Below the pieces are notes generated by a model. That model searched no databases, was not told the DNA's origin, and saw nothing but the letters and a program-made list of their open reading frames with translations. Below are positions 56,531-64,000 of a stretch of DNA of 64,000 nt, one piece after another. A program made the translations under genes and the position numbers. The DNA is from Sesamum alatum (Eukaryota > Streptophyta > Magnoliopsida > Lamiales > Pedaliaceae). Location of the stretch: positions 15,823,193 through 15,887,192 of the forward strand of contig JACGWO010000010.1 of assembly GCA_034509735.1 (NCBI GenBank). Reading direction: 5' to 3'. Positions within the stretch are counted from its first letter, which is position 1; every line of letters begins with the position of its first letter.

Positions 56531-57309
56531 AGTTGTAAATATTCGATTTGATTTTTTGTGCATGCACCTGTATGCAAATTTTTTGGTCCATGGGAATCAA
56601 TATTTTGGGAGGAAGTATTATGATCAATTGTATGAACCTGTATGATGTTTTACTATTAAATCTTGCTTCTAGCATAACAATACATTGGCAATATATTGAC
56701 TGTCATTTGTTCAAGCGGACTAAATGGTGGTTAAATTAATATAATATATTAGTATTGTAATTGTCTTGGATGGTTTATGCTTATCGTAGTTGAAACTGAT
56801 ACACTGATTGTTCTTTTAGGTTGCAATCTTTAAGAAAACCTAGGTGAATCACGCTTTCCTACTCAGGTGTGTGGTTTAAAAATATATCCCACATGTTTTT
56901 AGTACTTTACAAGGAGCTTCCCTTTGTTCTTTGTAATAATAAAGTAATAAAGTAATAGTCACATATGCCACGGAGCAAATGTGAATCACAAAGGTTGTGA
57001 GCTAAACCAATATGTTTATGTACAGGTTTGTGTGGTGATCACAAAGGTCCGCAAGCCTCTTGAAGACATTCAGGAGGTAAAGGACTTTTGATCTAGGAGG
57101 AAGGATACACGATCCGTGAAGATCAAGTTGAAGTGGCCCTTTCCACCACCAGGTTTGTTGGCTAAAGCTTCTTTCACTTTCTCCAATTCTCTAAATCTTT
57201 CTAAGATTTTCACTTAATCGCCCAACCCGACGCCGTTAATACGGCCTCTGAATACGACCTGTCTATTTGGGCCTCAAGGTTGAAAGTGGATTGGTTAGTT
57301 GTACTGTTT
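56531..57309. other. no recognised gene
   Basis: AT-rich sequence, with one more balanced patch at 57025-57170 (CACAAAGGTCCGCAAGCC, CAAGTTGAAGTGGCCC) that may be an exon relic of the following gene-like segment. No family recognised. Confidence 0.35.
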
Positions 57310-58965
57310 TGTTTTAGTCTTAAATTCGAAATGAGAGGTGGGTTGTAACTTGGAAGTTGGAACCCATTTATTTCTCTAAATGGTGCTAAGCTAAATGTTG
57401 AATACTTCAAATCTTTGGCATTGACAAGTGATTCTTGCCACCAAGGAGAAAAAAATGGTTATTGCTTCAGGTTTACATTAAAAATTTACTTTTTGTTTAG
57501 AGTACTAAACACTGTTTATATTGTAGACTGTTTATTTTTTTATTCTTTAAGGTTTTTTATTTTTCTTTATAATATTTCTTGGAATAAAATGGAATTGATT
57601 CCAATTGAATAATAAGGATTGTGTATATATAGAGACTTGGTTTGTGTACTATGCTGCTTGATGAATTTAAGGTATCCAAATTGACATAATCAATATAGAT
57701 TTGGTTTGTGTAATATATTGCTTGATGAACTTAAGGTATCCAAATTACTTAATCAATATTGATTCATAATAAAAAGAAAAAAATTATGATACCTAAACCA
57801 TGCATATTAAATGAATTCAAGCATGGCTTAAAAGCTAATGTAGTACCTTGCTGACTTGCTCCTTCACAATTAATGATTTTATTTGTTTTGTTTTTTTTCT
57901 AATAGTATATGTAGGACTTAACTTGAAATTTGGGATTTTATACAAATATGAAAAGTTTGAGAGAGTTTTCAATAATTTGGTGTAGTAGTATCAAAACTAT
58001 CATTTTGAGTCTATAAATTCTCTTCATTTTTATAATTGTAATGTTCCTTTTATAATAGTATAGATATAGATTATCTTACTTTTGTCTCTTTTGACAGTGA
58101 ATCAGTAAGTGGATTTGCAAGAATTACCAGATAATTTTGACGATGTCTTGGCTGAAGCAGAGAAAAGAAGAGAAAGATATTGTATTCGTGCTAGAGAGAG
58201 AAGAGAACAAATGAGTACTGAAGAGCAAGATGCATATCTTGCAAGATGACAATATCATCAATAATGCGTACAAAGAGCTAATACTAATGCACCAAGACAA
58301 GCAAAGACAGATAGTACACGTACGGATTCAAGTTCTAAGTTCATTATATTTGCTAACTAACATAATTGTTGTATTAAAAAGTTAATTTTGAATATTTTCA
58401 ATTTTCAGTTGAGCATCAAAGAGAAATTAATAGTACTTGCATAAGAGAAATCAGACAAATGATAACCTCGAAACAATGCGAACCATAGAACGCTAGAAAA
58501 ACGAGAACTTTATCAATTACGAATAGCCAATAATACCAGTATTGTCATGCATTCAGGAGAAAGAACTGAAATAGTTTAGGTTTGGCATTTGGTAATGCAT
58601 GTCAAATACCACCGATTAACAATTAGTTATTGGTCGTATCTAAGCCATCTATTTCACATTGTTAAAGTTACAATCTTTTACTAGCTATTGTTTTTTTCCT
58701 AAACTTAAATTATAAAGTTAATAGGATTTCGTCATGTATCTAGCAGCGAACAACCTTACCACTACGAATGAGACAATAGTTCGTTTATTTGGCTTAATAT
58801 AGTTACCAATTACAATAGTAGTGTCAAATTAACGTCATCAATGTCAAACATCACCTTCCATGTTGAAGCCTCGAATGTTAGACATTACACTATTTCTTTT
58901 TATTAATCAAAGTCTCAATCAATTAATATATAAATATATACATGGATAATATGTTTGGCAATTTA
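57310..58965 (+). repeat. right arm of the inverted duplication (partner 1-1880)
   Basis: Reverse-complementary to the left arm from TTAAATTCGAAATGAGA (57322) to the ATATACATGGATAATATGTTTG block (58935). It carries the exon-like RRERY stretch in plus orientation. The Helitron hairpin/CTAG end of the left arm is absent: homology stops before it. Confidence 0.75.
58100..58260 (+). pseudogene. Arg/Glu-rich (RRERY) exon fragment, right copy
   Basis: Reads AEAEKRRERYCIRARERREQ and MSTEEQDAYLAR, then a TGA stop at 58248. It follows a pyrimidine-AG junction (TCTCTTTTGACAG) that looks like a splice acceptor. It is the counterpart of 870-1115. The Helitron-protein assignment is tentative for the same reasons. 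Confidence 0.45.
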
Positions 58966-59790
58966 TCTTTTATAAAGGGAAGTGGTGTTATAGACACAAT
59001 GGGGTAGTTTTGATACCATTTACACCAAAAGTTATATTTCACCAAAATACCCTTAAATTTTATTAGAATTTACCCACTCTCTCTTTAGCCACAACGGTCT
59101 AACTCTGTTGAACAATCCACGTCTTCTCAATGTCGGTAGAAATTCAGAGAATTCATCCTCCTACAGAAGCACAAAAGTAGTTTAAACTCCAACATATTAG
59201 AGCCTCTCAACTACGACTTCTCAAATTCTCAATTGTAGATTTCTCCTCAATCTCTGTATACTCTCTCCTCTGTTGCGCTATAAGCCAATTCTCCAGCCTC
59301 CATTGCGCGCTAGAAGTGTTTGAGAAAACCCCCCACCCAACTCTCCAAGCTCCTCAACTTCACTTAAAGACTCTCAACTATAGACTTTCAGTCAATTCTC
59401 AAGCCCCCGCTGCACGCTTAAAGTGTTTAAGAAAATTCCTCACCGAACTCTCAACTACTCAACTGCGCTCTCTCAACTACAGACTCTCAGTCAATTCTCT
59501 AGCTTCAGCTGCGTGCTTAAACTCTTTGGGAAAAATCCTCACCAAACTCTCAAGTCCTTGACCGCGCTTAAAGTGTTTGAGAAACTTACCGTCATTGGTG
59601 ACATGGTAAAGTGTTTGACAAATTTACCTTCAGGAGCATAATTTTGTTCACTCTTTGTTTCTGTGAATTTTAGACCTTCTAAAGCGTAATATTGTGTACT
59701 CTTTGTTTTTTGTGAATTTTTTACAATTTACATTTTTGTTTGGATGAACTCTGGAGGGGAATTGTAATAGAGAACTTGCACTTAAGAGTG
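58966..59790 (+). repeat. repeat R, second copy
   Basis: Direct copy of 51393-51598 plus 55732-56530, without the LTR insertions. It holds the same three tandem units (starting about 59285, 59391 and 59490) and ends near AGAGAACTTGCAC at 59770-59780, where the TIR element begins. Confidence 0.7.
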
Positions 59791-60258
59791 TGTTTGGCTA
59801 AGTCTATAAGCTTCTCAAAACATCTTACAAGATGTTTGAGAGCTTATAAACTCCAAAAGTTTGTTTGGCGAAACTTTTCGTAAAGAGCTTATAAAATCTC
59901 AAACTAAGATTTTTTGAATTTTATAAGCTCTTAAAAAAAGTTAACATTGTCCAATTTTTCCCAAAACATATTATAAGCTCTATAAAGAGGATTTTTGGCT
60001 AATATTAAAAGCTCTTCAAAACATCTTATAAGATGTTTTGGAGTTTTTAAGATATTGAAAACCGTTTGGAAATTTTTTCTCTCTCTCTCTAAAAAAAAGC
60101 TAACATTGTCCAACGTCCCTTCCCCCCCGCCCCACCCCTTCTCTCTCTCTCTACATATATATATATATATATATCCAATCGTACATATATGATCTCTTTC
60201 TCAATTTTATATAACTATGACACTAATTACGAAAGTAATATTGATTTTTAATTATTAT
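59783..60258. mobile_element. TIR-family DNA element, truncated
   Basis: It begins AAGAGTGTGTTTGGCTAAG and is the reverse of 50693-50527 joined to 42097-41500, thus showing the LINE-free form. It is cut at 60258 by the gypsy LTR. Confidence 0.65.
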
Positions 60259-60948
60259 TGATATGTGCTAAATTGGTTGGGCCCCAAAGCAAGGCCCAAA
60301 AGCCCAAGGAGGTTCTTAGGAGTCCCAGAAAAGATATCGAAGCCCCATGCGAAAGCCCGTATATTCTCAAAGGAGGTCCAAAAAGGGCACCGGCCCAGCC
60401 CAATGAAAGACCAGTCAGGCCTCCCCCTAGCGAGGGAGAAGCCTAACCCAGGCAAAGGACGAAGCCCCACTAGGGAGGCCCACGGCGGAAGCCTGAGCTC
60501 ATCAAGTCCGGATAAGGGTAAACCCAGCCTTGTCCTTATCCACGGAAGACCCCTCCAACCACCCTCCTACTTCCAAGGAATCCGAAGGTTGCAGAAGTCT
60601 AAGGAGGCCAGTACTTGGTCCTCCTAGAGTCCAGGTCAATGAAGAGTCCTCCCCAGCTATGGCTCTTCCTCTATAAATACCGGCCTACTTGGCTAGCACA
60701 AGTAACGTTTTCTTAGCACTCTAATACACGAACTTATGCTCTCAACTTGCACCAAATTGGTTTTATGCTCTTTGTTCACGAAATCTCACCATGTTATTAC
60801 TTTATTCAAACTTATTCTTCTACAACTACTTACTGACTTGAGCATCAGAGTTCTAACATTTTTTTTTTGCAAGTCCCCTTTTCATAGCTTGTGAAATTCA
60901 AGGTCCATTCCACCTGAGCCCACGAACGAGCTCTTTTAGCTCACATCA
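60259..60948 (+). repeat. 5' LTR of a second Ty3/gypsy element
   Basis: TGATATGTGC at the start and TAGCTCACATCA at the end give TG...CA, about 690 bp. It has a TATA box at 60672-60679 and is followed by a PBS. The left edge coincides with the break in the TIR element. The 3' LTR is outside the window or lost. Confidence 0.7.
60672..60679 (+). promoter_or_regulatory. LTR TATA box, second gypsy element
   Basis: TATAAATA in CCTCTATAAATACCGG, a strong plant TATA context, about 270 nt before the LTR end. Confidence 0.65.
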
Positions 60949-60949
60949 A

Positions 60950-60968
60950 TTGGTGTCGTCTGTGGGAA
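60950..60968 (+). other. primer binding site, second gypsy element
   Basis: TTGGTGTCGTCTGTGGGAA directly follows the LTR; it is close to the TTGGCGCCGTCTGTGGGAA form common in plant gypsy elements. The tRNA primer is not assigned here. Confidence 0.65.
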
Positions 60969-60980
60969 CACAAAACTAAG

Positions 60981-62107
60981 ATGGGGATTATGGACACTCT
61001 CAACAGTGATCAGGCAAGCAGAAGGCCTTGGATGCTCCTGTTGATCCTCAGGCATTGTAGGTACTGCCGGAAGCCCCCTTGGCTCCCACTGGAAAGGAGG
61101 AGGCGGGAAGTCCCTCCAAACCCCTATCGGACCTTTCGTGGGACAGCACCCCCTCAGAAACCTCCTCTGATAGGTTGTCCCAAGGACTGATGGTGGCCAT
61201 CCAATAGATGATTACGTCCGCCATACAGGCGCAAATGGCGACGGTCAACACTACTCCCTTGGCAACGGTGGCCCCCGGGCTTCAGAGAGCCCCCCGGTGG
61301 CTAGAGGGCTGATGAAAGATGGGGAGGCCCCTCCTGGGCTGAGGCTCCTCGAACTCCCGAAGGAGGAACCGATTCCATCTCCCCCAGTGCGAAATGAAAC
61401 TCCCCCTCATTGGGAGGCTCAAGTGGAACACCTACAGAAAAGATTGCAAGATGTGCAGCACCGGATGATAGGAGTCCCGCTGGAGGTACAGGACGACATC
61501 CCATTCAGCGAGGAGGTCATGGCGGACAAACTTCCTCCCAACTGTCGCACACTAGCCATTGCAAAATATGATGGCACCACCGATCCACAGGACCACCAAT
61601 CACAGTTCGAGAATCTCGCGATTCTCTATCGATACACTGATAGGATCAAGTGTCTGGTCTTTGTTACCACATTTTCCTGAGCGGCCCAACAGTAGTTCAA
61701 CCAACTACCTGCCAACTCAATGAGGAATTTTCAGGAGTTCTGCTCATTGTTCCTCCATCAATTCGCCAGTAGCAGGAAACATTGCAAAACCTCCCTTAGT
61801 CTCTTCACCATTCGACAAAAGGATTCCGAGACATTGAGGGACTACCTATATCGTTTCAACACTGCCGCCTTGAAAGTCCCTGTGGCTACACAAGAGGTCA
61901 AAGCTACCGCTTTCTCTCAACGGCTTTTGGATGGGGATTTCTTCAAATCCTTGGCCAAGAAGCTGACACTAGACTTCAATAGCTTGCTGGCTAGAGCAGC
62001 TAAGTACATCATATTGAGGAGGCCCAAGCCTCTAAGAAGGAAGGTCAGAGCAAGAAGAGAAAGGACACTTAGGAAGAACGATCCACCAAAAAGCTCTGTG
62101 CTAATGG
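60981..62107 (+). pseudogene. Ty3/gypsy gag, broken and truncated
   Basis: ATG at 60981 is 12 bp past the PBS. The main frame (61297 onward) holds the capsid signature KYDGTTDPQDHQSQFENLA and, after in-frame stops TGA (61678) and TAG (~61699) where members read a SGPAQQWFNQLP series, continues QLPANSMRNFQEFCSLFLHQFASSRK and SLSLFTIRQKDSETLRDYLYRFN. The N-terminal part is in another frame. This is the Retrotrans_gag type of plant gypsy elements. A copia LTR interrupts it at 62108, before any zinc knuckle or pol. Confidence 0.82.
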
Positions 62108-64000
62108 TGGAGGAAAGTGGATCGGCCTGGGAACGCAGCGGAAGCAAGGTGGAGATAATGATGTGTGAAATAAAAGAATTTAAATCGCGTTCAAGGGGTA
62201 TGCCCATTAACGATCCCAGGCTATTGGTGTATAAATGCGTAATACAAACATGTATACAACAATTAAGCGTTCATGGCTATAAAATAAAATAGGAAAAACA
62301 AGAACATAAACGTAAAATATCTTTCTCGATTTTCTACTCCAATCGACTACACGATATGATCTCCTCCCGACGTTCATCCACGCGAGGCCTCAACATAGAG
62401 ACCCTCTAATGTAGTCCACACCACACTGGGAGATATCTCATTTTTCTTGCTAAAGGAAAACGGATCTAGAGGATAAACTCGAAGAAGGGATTCCACTATC
62501 AAATTAGTGTTCCTTCTTGATCTTACTTTGTTCTTCAATTGATCCTAGATCAATGAAGCAACAAAGAGGATTCAGAGAGTAGAGAGAGAGAGGGCGAAAA
62601 TGGCTTGAGAGATTGTGTAGAGAATGTTCTTGTTTTTTCCTAGAAAAAGATGAATAATAATTTTTTTTATGATAGTATATACACATATATACTTTATTAA
62701 TGTGATTATTTGAATGTATCTAGGTTCATACAAGGATGTCTAGATACATTCCAATCAATCCCCGTAAATCATCAATCAAGCCTACCATTTTATAAGGTAT
62801 GATTTAATCATACCAAGTGAAAGAGGCTTGATTGGAATTGATTTGTCTCTTTCCAAAAGAGACAAGTCAACTTGTCATCAAAGGCCTTCATGGCCGATTT
62901 TAGTGCTTCCACAAGAAGTAGTTTTCAGTCATTCCATTTTAGAAGAAGCCCCACTTCTTCTAATTCTAAAAGTGGAATTAACACCTCTCTTGGGCCAAGA
63001 GTTAATGCACTGGATTTTATTGTAATCCAATTACAATAAACCCAAGAATTAAATCCTATTTAATTCATGGTCCAATTAAATAATTTCCATTGATCTTTTA
63101 ATCCAATTAAAATATCCAAGCTTTGATTTTCTACTTAATCGATAAATCCCATTTATCGATAGAACGAGGGCCCGATACAATATCGGTCCATCCATCCAAT
63201 GGACAATCCCATAATAATCCAATTACTTCTCATCCTCTGAAATTGAGTCCAAGTAAATTCTTTCACCTCCTTGGTGATTTGTGTGTGACCCTTTAGATTC
63301 ACCCTCAGCTATACTTGGGCTCGTGTCCAACAGGAGCCCGTCACCATGGGTGGCCGTCTATCAACAGTCCATGGCACTAGAGACTAGGTGAATATTGGCA
63401 TGAACATTTAGGCGTTGATTCCATACGGGTACAGTTCTACTGTCGACCGTCTCTCGGCCTTAGTCTAGGGTATGGAATTGGGCGTCAATTCCCATCCTTG
63501 ACTAGGCATCTATGCTTAATACTCGATATGCGTTTACTCTATCGATCGACGTAGGAAACCTTTTCCTACTCAATCAATTGCTATGGCCATAGACTTTCAG
63601 AGTCTAAACCATCTCAAAGCGCATAGGAGACATCACCGTCATACTAATGGGGGACAGATCCTATCCTGGAATCCACCATCCTCGCTATATACTTCAACTG
63701 TACTGGACAAGGCTTATAATGACCATCTTACAAAATGATCACCTCTCGCCAGATCCTAGATACAATCTTCGTATGCACGTGACTGCAATGATTCCTCAAG
63801 TCCGAGGACTAATCCCGTACTATCGCAACCGAGAATTCTAGTCATACCGACCAAGCCTCCAAGGCTTCCATATGACGATTCTCGCGAGTCAGTTAAGTCA
63901 GTCGACTACCTTGTCAACTAACCCACTAAAATTGCATAGACGACCTTCGTTTGTCGCCGATGAAACTCGTCACTCACCCAGTTAATGCAATACTTAGTGC
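62108..64000 (-). repeat. LTR of an A/B-related copia element, runs off the window
   Basis: It starts TGGAGGAAAGTGGATCGG, matching the TGAAGGACAAGTGGATCC start of the B LTR, and follows it collinearly, with many substitutions, to the window end. By alignment with B about 0.3 kb of the LTR lies beyond. The U3 core (63295-63390) and the TTGTCTCTTT/AAAGAGACAA hairpin (about 62842-62865) are kept. Whether it is solo or part of a full element cannot be told. Confidence 0.8.

Noticed and set aside
60265..60627. 120-codon frame in the second gypsy LTR
   Set aside because: It lies wholly inside the LTR upstream of its TATA box and has low-complexity Pro/Lys content.

Overview
This is an AT-rich stretch of a flowering-plant nuclear genome, probably a eudicot (I cannot name the species). 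It consists almost entirely of transposable elements nested inside one another. The plant markers are LTR retrotransposons primed by initiator-Met tRNA (TGGTATCAGAGCC), plant-type Ty1/copia and Ty3/gypsy gag and pol proteins, a plant L1-type LINE, a Helitron 3' end, and a tRNA-Leu(AAG)-like gene. I found no intact host protein-coding gene, no rRNA and no CRISPR array.

Layout. 1-1914: one arm of a large inverted pair (the other arm is at 57310-58965), with a gene-like Arg/Glu-rich exon and a Helitron 3' terminus (hairpin plus CTAG). 2124-2204: tRNA-Leu-like gene. 2304-3937: an old TIR element split by a foldback element. 3938-7635: a deleted Ty3/gypsy element (LTR, PBS, N-terminal gag, then non-coding internal sequence with tandem repeats). 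7636-9795: 5' part of a Ty1/copia element (E), cut by element B. 9796-40569: a nest of three related long-LTR copia elements. B is on the minus strand. A (15013-26798, plus strand, TSD CCGAT) sits inside B's protease region. C (29677-39969, minus strand, TSD GGGCA) sits inside B's right LTR. A itself carries a solo LTR of another family (19646-21697). 40943-50693: a TIR element holding an L1-type LINE (42098-50526, minus strand), which in turn holds a solo LTR (45109-47343, TSD GTCAG). 51393-59790: two direct copies of a repeat with ~105-bp tandem units. The first copy is split by a solo LTR (51599-55731, TSD AATTC), which contains a further solo LTR of the C family (52567-54538, TSD CCATG). 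The second arm of the inverted pair lies between the two copies. 59783-60258: another TIR copy, cut by a Ty3/gypsy element (60259-62107), which is cut in turn by a minus-strand A/B-type LTR running off the window end.

How the parts work. A, B and C share one organisation: ~2-kb LTRs starting TGTTRGAATAGGTGACC, an initiator-Met PBS, a very long untranslated leader (1.7-2.3 kb), then gag-PR-IN-RT-RNaseH and a polypurine tract. All three are inactivated by frameshifts, stops or deletions, but the paired LTRs of A and of C are almost identical by eye, so those insertions are recent.

The most interesting signal is in the leaders of A, B and C. About 440 nt upstream of gag each has a stem-loop whose stem sequence changes with compensation while its loop keeps a self-complementary core (CACGAGTCGTG or CACGATCGTG). 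The same loop motif recurs ~80 nt downstream. With a nearby GC-rich hairpin tract, this looks like a retrotransposon RNA dimerisation or packaging signal. A second strong signal is a six-copy W-box array upstream of the TATA box in the C-family LTRs.
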